A DNA stretch of 64,000 nt from Gnetum montanum (GCA_015680685.1 MNCI01004126.1:198751-262750), one strand, 5' to 3'; numbered from the stretch's first letter, positions 24,007 to 37,204 are shown. A program made the numbers and translations. Notes: generated by a model not told the origin, from the letters alone.

Positions 24007-26860
24007 ATGGCACCAAAAAGGAAGCACACGCAGGAAGCAAAACTATCCAAACCAAGAGAGAAATAGCCTAGAATGGGAATCATTAAGAATAGCCCCAAGA
24101 AGAACCACTCGCAACCCATGCAATAGGTCCTCTCATGAAAGAGGCAAAGGTTGAATCTATTAGATAGATTGCAGAATCAGAAGTAGCAGTAGAACATTCC
24201 CATCGAGATGATGTGTCAGCACAACTAGAAAATATTAAGGTGATCCTGATAGAGGCCTACCTAAATCAAATTAAATCAAGAAAGGTAAAAAAATTGGTGC
24301 TCTAGGAGTTAAAATTTGGCCCCTTTCTTAGAGCATGCACCAGGAGAAGTGTAGGACCAAATGAAGGCCTTTCCCATATGACCAATCCTCACTTCTACTG
24401 GGGAGTGGCACATGGGAGAAACATTTCTATTGTGGAACAATAGGAAGCTTGAATCAATGATGAAAATCAAGGACATCTTGGTGTCCTACTCAGAATAAGC
24501 CATTGCTACAATGCTTGGGTTGCCCAGAATAGGGGCAAATCTTACTAATATCCTAATGTAGATAGATCCTAGCATAAAGAAAGGATGGATTCAATGATGC
24601 TATGGCATCAACTGGAAGGATTTTGATGTGCTTACATTAGTAGAGAGGATTCACTACAAAAGTATGACCTTTCACCTCAATTCCATGATTAGGCTAAGAA
24701 AAATCACTTCCTTCTCTACCCAAGCATGTGCTATTGTGAGTGGGAGATTCCTTATTAACCTTCTATTGTTTATCTATCTAAGGATGGAAAAGAATTTTAA
24801 AGAAAATGAACGTGGAAGGAAGGCACTCCCTTTTCCATGCCTCATTAGGAAACTTTATCAAAGGGAAGGAATAGCTTGTTATACCAATGATACTGTTAGG
24901 ACTGTTCCTGCTGCCAACTAGGTGGAAATGATGAAGGATAAGATGCCTACCACAACTATCAAAGAAGAGGAGTAGAGACCATCACCTCCACCTAGGACTT
25001 AGACAACAATGACATACATTGCTACAACTGCCCAACTATTGTGAGAATATAGAGAGTGGCTCTTGAGTAAACAAGAGTAATGAATGGGCACGAGTGGTGG
25101 GGACCCATTCATCTACAAACCAGGAATGAGTCACCTTAATGAGGTGGCCCAAACAATTAGTTTGATGGGTGGAGGTGGATCTATCTTCTTGACCCAAATA
25201 ATGTAGTTGCCTACGAGGTTGAATCTGAGTGCCAAAGTGGTCATAGTATCTCTCCTAGAATAATAGCCACACCTACAAATCTCTAGGAATCTTGCAACCT
25301 TCTCGATGTGCTTGGAGGAGGATGAGGGGACAATAGTTTTGGTGATGTAGCACTAGGAGCAGAAGACTATAGCAGAAGTTGTTATCGATCGAATTGCTAA
25401 AATACTTAATGCACTTATGACATTTGCACTAGACATCACTACACTCAAAGATGTGTAGACATTCACAAGGACGACAAGTAGTAGAATAAACACAATGCAG
25501 CATGATGAACTACTAGATCGATTGATGGGAACCAGGCAACAACTTCCAGATGTCTTCAACTTTCAGATAACATTATAGAAACTAAGTTGAATCTTCTTGA
25601 GGCAAGGGGTAAGAACATCATATTGGAGGGGTAACTTGAAATAGCTAAGGAGCTAAATGAATGCTTGGTTGTGGAAGTTGCCAAATTAAGAGCCTAGATT
25701 ACTGACCCTACATTCTTCAACCCAATACTAACAAGAGATGAAGCTATGAAATAACTTCATGCTAAACTAAAAGGAATTGATGGTGTAATGGAAATGGTGG
25801 TGTTCTATTGATCCTTGGCAGAGGCCACGTAGAACAAAATTCAGAAGGCCTTCGATTAGATCCACTAGGAGAACATGCAATTGACCATAGAGGATCATTA
25901 CCTATGGAATGTTGATGCACACAAGCGATAGTTAACAGATTTCATCCATTAATAGTAAGAGCAACTGGCTAGAGCAAACACAAAAGTAAGGATATTAGTA
26001 GCAAAAAATAGAAATCTCTTCATAGAGGAGGTCCATGCCCTTTGCCAGAAAGCTACAATCGATGTAGTCACTTGGAAATTGAAGGCTCTTAAATTTCAGA
26101 GAGTCAAGGATCATTATAAAGAATAGGTTAGTCTACAAAAGGAAGTAAATGAAAAACACATCTAGTTCATGAAGGCAGAAAAGAATAAAACCCTCCAATA
26201 GCTCCAACAGGAAAAAGAAGTGTGGCAACACATTATTGATGGGATAGACACTTACAACAAGGTGAAAATCTACATGAAGGAGCTACCAATTGAAGAGATG
26301 ATGGAGTATACGGAGCTTGCCAATGTTTGTTATGCAAATACAACCATGTTGACTATTGAACAACCATGGTCTGAGTTAGGGAAGTGGCCAGCTAATACCT
26401 ATTATACGAGGTTAAGTTCAAGCATCACAAGGATACTAAGCAAAAGCTTATAGTGGAAAATGTTAAACTCAAAGTTCTCAAGGCATGATTCACTGATCAA
26501 CGATCAACTTCCATGAACTTGGCAAGGAGAATGAATAACTACCAAGAGTTGTAAAACATAATCAAGAAATTCAACATCAAATGAAAATAGTTTGTAGCCT
26601 AGTTTATCAATGTAAAGTAGATGTTCTTGATAATGCCATATCCATGGGATGTCCCTATTCTAGCCATCATTGGTGATGTCATGTGGACTATGAATTATCC
26701 CTAGAGTAAGGAGGAGAAGTGAAAGGCATTACTTGATACCTTTCACCTTCCACCAGAGGTTGTAGCTGCAGTAGGACAACCACAACTACCTCAGCTATCC
26801 CATGTTCCTAGGATCGACAAAGGTTCTTTAGAATCCTAGGAGCCTCCATTGCTTGGGATT
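24007..26860 (+). pseudogene. Decayed accessory gene of B
   Basis: ATG at 24007 right after the acceptor; the N-terminus is Lys-rich (MAPKRKH). Many stops, but it matches the E1 gene in order: LTLVERIHYKSMTFHLNS near 24630, then KALPFPCLIRKLYQ near 24820 (E1: MALPFPCLIRKLC), then a long Glu/Lys/Leu-rich coiled-coil half to about 26850. It lies between the integrase tail and the polypurine tract. It is the same plant-transposon-type protein as in E1, with unknown function. Confidence 0.6.
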
Positions 26861-27089
26861 GTTTAATATTTTCCATTGTCTTAATGTCATTAGAGGATGT
26901 GCTATCCAATTTTTGTGTAGTCATGTTATGGTTTTTAATTTTGTGTCATGAACACCATAATTTTTATAATTTTTTGATTCTTAGAATTAGGCACTTAGTT
27001 TTGTCAAGTCAGTTTATTTTGTTAAGAGTTAGTCAATAATCCCATACCTTCCCAATTTTGTAAAATACCTCAAGGATGAGTTCTCATTT

Positions 27090-27102
27090 AGTTGTGGGGG
27101 TA
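27090..27102 (+). other. Polypurine tract of B
   Basis: AGTTGTGGGGGTA directly before the LTR start at 27103. Confidence 0.85.
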
Positions 27103-27998
27103 TGATGAAGCATCAAAGTGTCATGTCGATAGACCCCTGTTGATATGGCCTCGTTGATGGGGCCACATTAACATAGCGTTGATGCAGTACTATAGCAAAA
27201 ACTATAAATACAAGCTCCTAGTCATGTTTATGAGCATTCAAGTCATGGTAGTAGCCAAACTCTTATATTTTTAAAATTTAAAAGTTACAATATTTTCCTG
27301 AGTGCTTGCAGCAGTAGTCATTGAGTGTATGCGTCTTTACTCAAGCACTATTGTACTTGAACCACACCAGTGTGTACAGTAATAAAGACACATTTCTTAA
27401 TAAACCATGTAGCATTTTGGATAGTTTAAGATGTTTTATTCATGCATTTAATAATTTTAATTATTTATTCAATGTTGTCCAGTAATTAAGATAATTAAGT
27501 AATTAAGCGAGATAAGATAGATAGATTAAATACATAAGTATGATTGATTTGAGTACAAACACTTATTCACTTAGTAATCCTAGCAATGTTATTGATTGGT
27601 GCACTTAGTAGCATAGTGTTAGTAGCCTAGAAATGGATATGTGAGTTTAGGACATGTATGGAAAGTAGGAATCGATGTTTATTTTGGGACTAGTTAGAGA
27701 ATAATTAGTTAGCTAAATTAAATCAATTATTAAATTACTTCATCACTTTCTTTAAGCACCAAGAATAATAAAACATAAAATAATAAAAATAATATGCCTC
27801 GATTACACTTAACCATACCATAAGCATCACATGTGTAATTGGGAAGACAACGAATGACCTTAGGGCAAGACTCACTTTCTAGAAGACTAATGCATCAGAA
27901 ATTAGAGAGTTCGTGGAATTCAATTGGATCACACATAAATGCTTCATGATTTGTATGGTTGGGCATAGTGGGCATAGGAGTACCTTCACCGCTCATCA
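27103..27998 (+). repeat. 3' LTR of B (896 bp)
   Basis: TGATGAAGCATC...to...CGCTCATCA, colinear with 14705-15661. It has the TATAAATA near 27208 and the GTTGATGGGGCC motif near 27153. Confidence 0.85.
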
Positions 27999-28547
27999 AG
28001 TTTCCATTCCATTTTACTTTACATGTACTTATTTAATATTTATATTTTATGTATTTAATTAATATTTACATTTTCATGCACATTAATCAATTGTTAAAAT
28101 GAGCACGACTAGTTTTGAGTATAAACACATATTTTCTTAATAATCCCAGCAGTGTTATTGCTTGGTTTGCCTAATAGGGTAGTGCTTGGTAATCCTAGTA
28201 GTGGATACATAGGTTCAAGACATGTACAACAAGCTGGGAATGGACACTAATCACCTGTAGGCTAGTTTAGACTTCATGTTTCTATTATTAATTAGATTAA
28301 ATAATTAATTTCTCTATTATTGTTAAGAGTAGCATAAAGCTAAAACAACATCAATAATCATATGCCTCATTTTGGACTAAATCATATGTGAAAAAGCTAC
28401 CAATAGTCTAAGTGGGAAGATAGTGAATTGCGATCAATACTTAACGATTTAGATGCAAAAGTAGTCCCATCCACAAAATTTGACTAGATCATGCATGAAT
28501 GCTTGTGATTCATATGGTTTTGTATAGGGGGTACCCACCACTCATTA
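27999..28547 (+). repeat. 3' LTR of A, second part
   Basis: Continues the LTR of A after the insertion of B (tttactttacatgtactta..., as at 7464). It ends CACTCATTA, a decayed CATCA, and is followed by GAGAT at 28548-28552. Confidence 0.8.
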
Positions 28548-28552
28548 GAGAT
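28548..28552. other. Target-site duplication of A, right copy (GAGAT)
   Basis: Identical to 7110-7114, across 21.4 kb. Confidence 0.8.
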
Positions 28553-29510
28553 AATACTTGTAACACTCAAAAAGTAATTAAAGAGCATATAAAATAAGCC
28601 ATAATTGAGGAGAAAAAGCTATTTGGAGGTATTCATACCTTGGTGGAGTTAGAGCCAATAGGCACCTAAAACAAGTAACTAGGTTATTTTAGTTAGGGCC
28701 ATTTCATTGTACTGAAAATAGCATGTTCAAGAGATTTCAACTACTAACAATTCATTTGCACCTATTGGTCAAAATATAGAGATAAATGTTTTTGATAATG
28801 TTGATTCTATTGATATGGTGGAAAGCTCCTCCTCCACCTAATGTTTATTTTTTCATGGAATGTCTAATTTTCTATCCTAAAGAGGTCTTTCATAATTGGT
28901 TGTAACAATGAAAACCTAAAAAGACACCCTAAAAGCTATTAAGCCTTTTCTTTTTTGTTTGTTTGGAGTTTCTCCTTTTTATAGTGATCCTCTACTTTTT
29001 GTACTATGAATTTTTAATTTTAATATATTCATTTTTTTGGGTTTGACACTAAAACTAAATGTTCTTATTAATTATCTACTTCCTAGGTTTTTTATGAAGT
29101 GATGATGTTTTTATATGATTGTGATTGGTCTCATGGTGATAATTCTAGGATCACATAATGTGATATTACTAGCAAAGGTATGAACTTGGTTTGGAAGTTT
29201 GGACACATAGGTATGATGCCCATTTTAATCATAATTGAGATAAGAACCTATTATGGACCTAGTAAGGCATCTCACATCTCGATCTCTGCAATCCCTTCTC
29301 ATTTCATTTCCAGCTCACTACTATATATGATTATGGGCTTGATGGATTTGTTTAGTATAGTGTAGGGTGTTAACAACAATAATTATATGGGTATAGAACA
29401 TAGATTAGATGGGCAATCAATTTTTAACATGTTCATAGAAACCTTGTCAAATAGTTATACAAGGACATTTTGGCTAGAAGCCTACTTCAAGGAGGACCCA
29501 TGTGACATCC
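28553..29510 (+). other. Tail fragment of a further Athila-like element
   Basis: 29110-29370 is colinear with the tail of A at 11660-11918, and 'aaggaggaccca' near 29490 is the usual tail landmark. No LTR or gene is attached, so it is an older remnant in the flank of A. Confidence 0.5.
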
Positions 29511-31444
29511 TTATTAATTATTTATAAAATTCTATAAACAATTAATATAAATATTACAAAAACCTAAGGATTTGGATTTAACCTTCCTTTACTAATTAAA
29601 AAGTTTGTTATAAGATAAATAAAACTTATGCATTAGAAGCATAAATATAATAAAGTAATGCAACGTAGAAAAATTTCTTAATACTTGCATAAATAATTAC
29701 TTAAAAGTAATTTTAAAGAAAGAGAAATTAGTGTAGCCCCAAAAATGTATATATGAAAATATTTAACTTCTAGTATCATTAAAAAGTATATGGAATAATT
29801 ATTCCAACTACACTTGTTTCACCTGAATTGGACATCTAAAAATAAGGATATTCACATTTGAAGTTAACCACATTAGATAATAAAAATAATTGATAAAATA
29901 TTAATATATAATAAAATAATATTAATTTTCTTTAAACATATAGTACACTCTAAAATGAAAAATGATCCTTGTAATGCAATGACTTAAATGACACAAATGA
30001 CAATTATATATCTATCATACTTTATTATTTATCCACAAAGATAAGTGCATGGCTTAGATATCCAAAAAGCTTATCAGATTTATATTTTATAAAAATAAAA
30101 AACATAAAAAGTTGAAAGGGTCCATGTCATATAAAATTGATCGACCTTTTGTCCTATGTCCTTTTTCCTGTGTTTTCCTAGCTACTTTGGACTCTCTACA
30201 TCAAAATGTAGGAGTCAGAACCTCTCAAAGAAGAAAGGTTAATTTATTTCACTATTCATGGAACATAAAAGTTTTGCTCAAAAGTCTTAGAATAAAAGCT
30301 AGACAAGGGTTTTGAATTTTAAAAATGCCAAAAATTTCTAAAAATCTAAATATTTTATATTTTATCCAAGAATTTTCAAAAGATAGCTCTTGGTTACCCT
30401 TTCTACCAAAGGAATATACTAACAAGTTTTAGAATAGCCTTACAACTAACATTAGATTATCATATTAATTATTTAATGTCCAAAGATATTCCAAAAATCC
30501 AAATATTATATTATTTATTGAGGCATCTTTGAAGGATAGGTCATGTTTACCCTTACTGCCAAAGGAATATACTGATAGGTCTTGAAATAATCTTTCTACT
30601 AACATTGGATTATCCTCAAAAATCCAAAAGAGTCACTTATGAATGGGTCTTGACAATAGCCTCACTACTAACATCCTTAGTGACCAAGGTACATGCATCA
30701 TCAAAAGGATAGATCTTGACTATGCCTCACCACACATCACTAGACTCAACTACTTAGTGCTATGGTCTTAGTTAGTTTCCCAGCCTCACATGAATTTATA
30801 AATTAAAATCCAGGGTAGGAAATCTTTCGAAATCCTTATTTCTATGGGGTGGGTCTCACTAATGAATACTTCACTATGCATGTATATGGGGGCATCTAAA
30901 AGATTTGTAGCTTCTACTACCAACTAAACAAAACCATTCACATATATATTATTATATTATTACAAATCTAAAAGATTTCCAAAATAGCCAATAATCCATA
31001 TAGCCAAAATTGTACAAACATTCTCACAAAATTCTATTTGTATCAAGGGCTAATAAAAATTAATCATAAAATATCTGAGAACTAATTTAGGCAAAGTTTT
31101 CACATAATTAAAAAATTTTCCAAAAATATAAAAATGATATGGATGAGATTACAATACAAATTTCTATGTAAAAACAAGCCTAAACTGAAAAAAAATTTAG
31201 TAGATTATTAACATAATAAATAAAATAATAAAAGAATAATGAAGAACCAAGAAGTCAAGAGAAAGCATATAAAATCCAGAATAAATTAAGGTAGCTACAT
31301 GGAAAGGTAAATGAAATAAAATTCCTTACAGTGTTGGTAGATATTTCAAAATCTTCTTATTGGCTTTCTTTCTTACCCAAAATGCTTGAAATATATTTTT
31401 ACTTCACCCTAAACTAATGTGCTAGAAAATTACCATGAACCAGA
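29511..31444. other. AT-rich flank with diverged repeats
   Basis: Very AT-rich, no gene recognised. A unit of about 150 bases recurs near 30395, 30547 and 30635 (shared phrase '.ccaaaggaatatact.a.aggt.ttg.aatag.cttact.actaacatt'). It begins with tgtgacatcc (29501), which could be the edge of an unknown LTR, but no partner was found. Confidence 0.4.
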
Positions 31445-31449
31445 ATGAG
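31445..31449. other. Target-site duplication of C, left copy (ATGAG)
   Basis: ATGAG before the LTR start. The right copy (59743-59747) is ACAAG. Both are one CpG transition away from ACGAG. Confidence 0.55.
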
Positions 31450-32368
31450 TGATGTGTTGTGGTTGGTTGTTTGAGTGAGGCCTTGTGGATGTGGCCCTAT
31501 TTATGCATTATTTCATGTGTCGACATGGCCCCATCAATGCATTGTTTCATGCATCAATGTGGCCCTATCAACATAGGGCCTATTCTTGCTTATAAATACA
31601 TCCTCATTAGTCACATTTATGGCATCAATCAGTCATAATATAGTGAAGCTCTTGTATTTTTTCCATTTGAGAGTTAAAATATGTTCGTGAGTGCCTATAG
31701 TAAGAGTCATTGAGTGTATAGATCTTTATTCGAACACTATTATACCTAAGCATGATAGTGTGTGTGTGACAATAAAGACAAACTTCTTGATAAACCTTGT
31801 AGCATTCTAGAAAGTTTAAATGTTTCATTCATGCATTTAATATTTCTAGCTATTTATTCAATATTTTCTAGTAATTAAGCTAATAAAGCAATTAAGTGAG
31901 ATAAGCTAAATAGCAAGTAAGTGAACACATAAGTACAACTGCTTTGAGCATGCATATGAATTTTGGTAATCCTAGCAACATTTAACACTTGGTAACCTAG
32001 CAACGTTATACATGTTTAGGATGTGTATGACAAGTGGAACTAGATACTTATGTTAGGACTAGCTAAATAGTAGTTAGCTCATTAGATTAAAAGTAGGTAT
32101 TAAATTACTTTATTTCCCATTTTGTTTATTTCAAGCACTAAAACCATAAAATATAAAATGATAAAAATCATGTGCATCAATTACACTTAAACCATATCTT
32201 TGAGTTTCAAAAGTGCAATTGGAAAGACAATGAATGTCCTCAACAAAATGTTTACTTCCTAGGGAAATAGTGCACTAGAAACTATAGAGTCTATGGAATT
32301 CAACTAGATCATTTGTGATAACTTTGTGATTCGTATGGTTGGGCATAGGGGTACCTTGTCACTCATCA
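31450..32368 (+). repeat. 5' LTR of C (919 bp)
   Basis: Starts TGATGTGTTGTGG and ends ...CACTCATCA. TATAAATA lies near 31592. It is colinear with 58859-59742, with extra copies of a 'ggccccatcaatgcattgtttcatg' repeat upstream of TATA. Confidence 0.85.
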
Positions 32369-32369
32369 T

Positions 32370-32387
32370 TGGCACCATTTTTGGGGA
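32370..32387 (+). other. Primer binding site of C (tRNA-Asp type)
   Basis: TGGCACCATTTTTGGGGA one base after the LTR; mostly transitions from the tRNA-Asp complement. Confidence 0.7.
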
Positions 32388-32517
32388 CTTTGTTTGTTGA
32401 AACATGCACTATCTAGGTTTAGTGGATATCATTAATATCATTGCATGAACCCCAAGGTCGATATCATTGTCAAATAATATAACTACAAAAGCACATTGAT
32501 ATTTTAATTGTTGTAAA

Positions 32518-34850
32518 ATGTCTTCTTCTCTCATGCATGAAGATGTCAAACTACCAATCCCACAATAGTGTATATTGGTATATACTCATCCATATAAGTA
32601 TGTGCTTGACTTCACCTTCATCCTACACTAGGATGAGCAACTATGATGGTGTAATATGGAAGGCATCATTGTAATGTCCGCCAATCGATCTGTGCTTATG
32701 ATTCTACTTTGAACACTTAAAAAGTTAGGCATCCATGATGTTCAAGAGGAATACATTGTGTAGGATTATAACTTCTAGGACTATTGTCCCACTAACACAT
32801 AATGTAGGTGAGATCGTCATTAGGAGAGGCATCCTGAGGATGTGAAGGGGAAATGGTTCACTAATCCCTTATTCCTACTAAACTAAGATGATAACAAGGA
32901 CCCTCCCTTTGAGGGCTCTTAGCATGAAGATTCTCCATCCTTTTTTACTAGTGATGAAAGTGTGGCCCTAATCTATAGTCTACAATCAACAATTTGGGTT
33001 TAGGAAAAGATGGAAATCAAGGCAAGGGGTCAAACAAGCATCACAATGGTAGGAAAACTGATGATCATGATCATGATAACCAAAGGGGAATTGGCAAACA
33101 CCATGGTGATGGTAGTCCTTCTCCATCTTTATCCTCTTCATTTACTTCTACTTCTTCTTCCTCTTCTAATTCTGAATGATGATGCAAAAGAAAAAATTGT
33201 GATGGAGCTGAGCATGGAGGAAATAATACTAATCACCATGCCCACAATAATCAAATAGCTAATAGAGGACATCATTGTTGACAACAAAATATAGATGATG
33301 ATGAGCCTTTGTTAGCAACTTTAAGTATGCTTAACATTGCAGATGTAGTTAAGATCCCAACTACGCATGTGAAAGATAGTTGGATCAAGTGCTTGGACAT
33401 GAACAATATCCTAAGATTTGAGGGGGGATATAAGTTGGATATGAAAAATCATATGCAAGACTTTCATAATGCCAGTGCATTGCAAAACATTGAAAATAAT
33501 TGGCAGAAACTCAAGCTCTTCCCTAGGATACTCATTAAGGAAGTAGAAAGCAGGTACTGGTCCTTAGAGCTAGAATCTATCCGTCGATGAAGTATAATGC
33601 TTGAGCTATTCAATAACAAATACTAGACATACTCCAGAGTGTCTAATATGAGAAGGAAAATCTAAGGCTAGAAATAGGAAATTCATGAACCCTTGGATGT
33701 TGCCATGGGAAAATATTACTCTCTCTTACACCAATGCCCTAGCCATGGTTATTCTTAGAGGGAACAACTCTACCATATCATAGATGGGCTTACAGTAGAA
33801 ACCAAAAGAACTCTCAAGGTTTATGCCCAAGGGAGACTATTCAAATTAAGAGCTCATTAGATCCAAAGGCTTATAGAGTAGGTAGAAAAAGAAGTAGGTG
33901 AGTTTTGAAAAAGGGAAAGTGAAGAAGAATATAACAAGGGCCCTTCCATTAGAAAAAAGTAGGTCTGATTTTGTGAAGAGAAGGATGCACAAATTGATGA
34001 TGTGGTAAACAGGAAAACCTTGCCCATCCAAAAATATACTTTTGATATTTTGGCTAAGGTTGATAAATTATGGGACTCTTTGGATGAAAAATTCCAAACT
34101 GCTATGAAGATTACTGAAGCATCTAAAGAGTAGAATAGTAATCATGATCACAGGAGGTAGAATGAAACTGAACATGCCTACCAAAGAGGTATGGGAAAAG
34201 CTACTACCATAGAAGAAGTTGTGGAGATAGACTCTGATGATGATACCAGTTGTGACATTTGTAAATATGAACATTTGAAGGAATGTTTCCCTATGGTGTT
34301 ACACTTACAAGAGTTTGGGATGTACATGTTGAATCCTTAACTAGCATGTAGGCAAGCACCTAGACAATTACCTTACCCTCAAGGCAATCCAAGGCAGTTC
34401 CATTAGCAACAACAAGCTTATTATCCAAGTGGAGCTCCACCACAACCATATGAGTAATACCAATAGTGGCACCAACCACAATCTTGGGGAATGCCAACAC
34501 TAAGATAGTAGAACCCTTACAAGCAATCAAATCCATATGGGTACTATGTTTAGCAACCCATTTCTTCATGAAGCTCTACAAGTCATGCCTCATTCTAGCA
34601 TAACTATTACCCTCTAAAGTACCATCAAACTCATTCATCATCTACTTAAGAGGAGCATCCATATCCATACCATCCTTTGCATTCATCTACATACATCCCT
34701 TGACCATCTACCTCGTTACCTCTTGCTCCATCCATGCAGGGTGAAATTACATCATAGTCGTAGCAACAAAATGCTATGAGGGCTTTGAATTTACAACCAG
34801 CCTTCCTATTGAGTGGTTTAGATAATTGATCTAGGAAACAACCATTTTTT
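32518..34850 (+). pseudogene. gag: gag of element C
   Basis: ATG at 32518 (MSSSLMHEDVKL). Broken by stops and shifts. Best-preserved parts are 33309-33590 (WIKCLDMNN, FEGGYKLDMKNHMQDFHNA, NWQKLKLFPR) and about 34020-34330, which ends in a CX2CX3HX3C zinc-knuckle-like segment (CDICKYEHLKEC, near 34253-34290). A Gln/Tyr/Pro-rich C-terminus follows. It would be the capsid/nucleocapsid protein. Confidence 0.7.
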
Positions 34851-34979
34851 TAATCTAACAGTCCTCCTAAACCCTCACAAACTAATACAGCTACTTGCCC
34901 TGCATCTACGATCCCCTCATCCTCTACATTAAATACATTTGATAGTCCTTTAAACCAAATGCTACCTTAGATCCACACT

Positions 34980-36370
34980 ATGATGTTAACTCATGTTTCT
35001 TTCGATTGGATCAAGGTTGGCAACCTTTCCATGAAAAGATATGACCTAGGAAGTCTTCTTATTTACTTGTAGATCACTAGATATGAGTCATGCAAGGATC
35101 TTCTTAATTTTTGTTTTGGTATTAATCTCATCTCCCATGACATGTACAAATCATGGAACCTACCATCTCTCAAGAAGAGCAACATCCATTTGGAGTTGGT
35201 CAACTAGTCAATCACTATTCCTTTGGAACTAGTGCAAGACATTATAACCATAATTTGTGGGTGGTTCTATCTAGTTGATTTTCTAGTGATCAAGGTTGAG
35301 AACTACAAAGGTGACTTTCCCATCATTATGGAAATGGCTTGGTTAAGCATAGTTGATGTGGACATAAGGGAACTCTCTTGGAAATCTCTAAGGAGAATGA
35401 ATTTGGAAGGGTGGAGAAGCATGTTCCATGCATTACATATAGTTATATCGGGTGCAATTGCAATTAGTATGTAGAAGAAACAAATATTCAAAGGTGTTTG
35501 TACGTAGTAGCCAAAAAATAGGAGGGCATCTAGTGGCTGACCATTGACTCAAATAACAACACATTATGCATAGAATCAATTAAGAGCCTGACATGTGCTT
35601 ATGTCGAAGGCATGAATGAACTTGAGCAAGTTCATCACTAACTCTTTGATGATGAAGGTGATGATACATATTGGGGAGAGTTAGAAGTCCCTAATAATTT
35701 CAAGCAAGAGCCCGTAGAATGAAAAACTCTACTAGCCAACATGGAGTAAGCATTTTTAAACAATGGCAACCTAGTTATAATCAATGTAAAAATTGCTCTT
35801 GAATAAAAAGAAGAGCTGTTGCATGTGGTTAACAAATGGCCAACAACCTTTAATTGGTCATATATTGAGCTGACTAAAATTGATCTACGAATATGCCAAC
35901 ATCATATTTATATCCACCTGACAATGAAGCCAATAAGGTAATTATAGAGGTAGTTAAACCTAAAATTGAAGTAGATCATCAAGGAGGAAATAGAACAACT
36001 CCTCAAGGCAAGGTTCATCTATCCCATTATGGATAGTGAGTGGGTTAGCCCACTCGTAATTGTGCCAAATAAAGATGGTAAGTGGTGGGTCTATATCAAT
36101 TTTATGTGGACCAAGTGTTGGACACTATCTCCGGGCATTGCTATTATAGCTTCTTGGATGGTTATAGTGGCTATAACCAAATTTAGATTGTGCTTGAAGA
36201 TTAGGCCAAGATAACATTCACAAGTTCTTAGGGTACTTTCACATATTATAAGATGCCATTTGATATGTACAGTGCCTTTGTAACATTTCAATGCTTGATC
36301 CTTAGTATTTTTCAACAAAAATTGGTAGTGGGGTGGAAGTTTGTATGGATGATTTATCTACCTATGGGGC
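34980..36370 (+). pseudogene. pol: Protease, linker and RT start of C, cut by T1
   Basis: Protease region near 35080-35345 (GINLISHDMYK; VIKVENYKGDFPIIMEMAWL), without the DTGA active-site triad. Linker near 35540-35880. RT near 36010-36370 with PLVIVPNKDGKWWV, YSGYNQI-type sequence and CMDDLSTYG just before the T1 junction. About 60 codons of the RT fingers seen in B are missing near 36105 (B goes through FRLLNMAIFKDHFPLP), a second small deletion. Confidence 0.7.
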
Positions 36371-37127
36371 TGTACCGCCCGAAATCGTCGGTCCCCGGCT
36401 GGAAGGAAAAACAGAGACCACGGGATCATGGGACGAGCACAGATGACCCTACCTTCGCTTGAGGGCATACTGGAATGCACGAAGGTAGGGTACCTTGGGT
36501 GGTCCGCACACGGATCAGACAAGAATTTCCCCGAGCACCACTGAAGTGTTATACGCTGGGTTAAGCATAAACTGTGAAATGAGCGTAAAATGGGCGATCA
36601 GTGAAAATTGGGCGTAAACAAAGTGTGGACAGCGTAACAGCGTAAACGAGGCGTATACAACGTAAACAATGTGAACAGGGCGTAGGCAGCGTAAACAGAG
36701 CATAAAGCGTAGAGAGGGTTTAAATAGGGCATAAAGTGTAAACAGCGCAAACAGAGCGTAGACAGCGTAAAGCGTAAACAGGGCTTAGACAGCGTAAACA
36801 GCGTAAACAAGTTTAAATAGCGTAGACAAATGTAAACAGCGTAAACAATGTGAGCGTAAACAGAAAGTAAACTATAACAATGACGCTGTAAGAACACAGT
36901 TTTTGAGGTACCGGTCTTAACGCAGTTGTGCCTGTACACAAGGCGGACGTAAAGCCCCGGTGGGTTCAGGGAGGCGGCTGGTTCGCACGGTAGGTGGAGC
37001 GTAGAGACTGTGCTCAGCGTACAGGACTTCCAGCATGTGAGGGTTTCAAGCTCTGGTTTTACAGTGTAATTGCTCTGGGTCTGCTTTGGTAAATTTTTGC
37101 CGACCTTAAAAATGCGGAAAACTGGGC

Positions 37128-37135
37128 TTTTTATA
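37128..37135 (-). promoter_or_regulatory. LTR promoter TATA box of T1
   Basis: Minus strand CTATAAAAAGC. The same block (53212-53219) occurs in the other LTR. Directly upstream in transcription sense is the palindrome array. The antisense-gene promoter at 43063 has the near-identical GGCTATAAAAAGGGG. Confidence 0.65.
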
Positions 37136-37204
37136 GGGGAAGGGTTGCCAGGAAAATCGAGTTGGAAGACACGTGGCATGTCGAACTGGGTTGTACAATT
37201 TAGA

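Larger units (their letters stand above)
14705..27998 (+). mobile_element. Athila-like element B, full structure, nested in the LTR of A
   Basis: LTR 14705-15661, PBS, gag, protease, RT, RNase H, integrase, tail, internally promoted accessory gene, polypurine tract, LTR 27103-27998. It interrupts an LTR of A: the left sequence (gattaaatttt) and right sequence (attttactttacatg) are contiguous in the intact LTR at 7438-7474. Flanking 5-mers tcttt (14700-14704) and agttt (27999-28003) are a possible decayed duplication. RT retains MDD and the FLDGYSGYNQI motif typical of Athila-type RT, but every gene has stops and frameshifts. Confidence 0.85.
7115..28547 (+). mobile_element. Athila-like element A, pol-less, carrying nested element B
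   Basis: The ends are set by LTRs and a perfect 5-bp duplication GAGAT (7110-7114 and 28548-28552). The 5' LTR is 7115-7995. The 3' LTR is split into 14354-14704 and 27999-28547 by element B. The internal part has a PBS, gag and a protease-to-RT linker remnant, then passes at about 10800 to the tail without RT, RNase H or integrase. A foldback follows: inverted LTR 11919-12736, inverted 3' tail, then forward 3' tail to the polypurine tract at 14341-14353. It must have been mobilised by a relative or lost pol after insertion. Confidence 0.8.

Noticed and set aside
29501-31444. Possible LTR beginning tgtgacatcc at 29501
   Set aside because: No partner LTR, PBS or polypurine tract found in the window.
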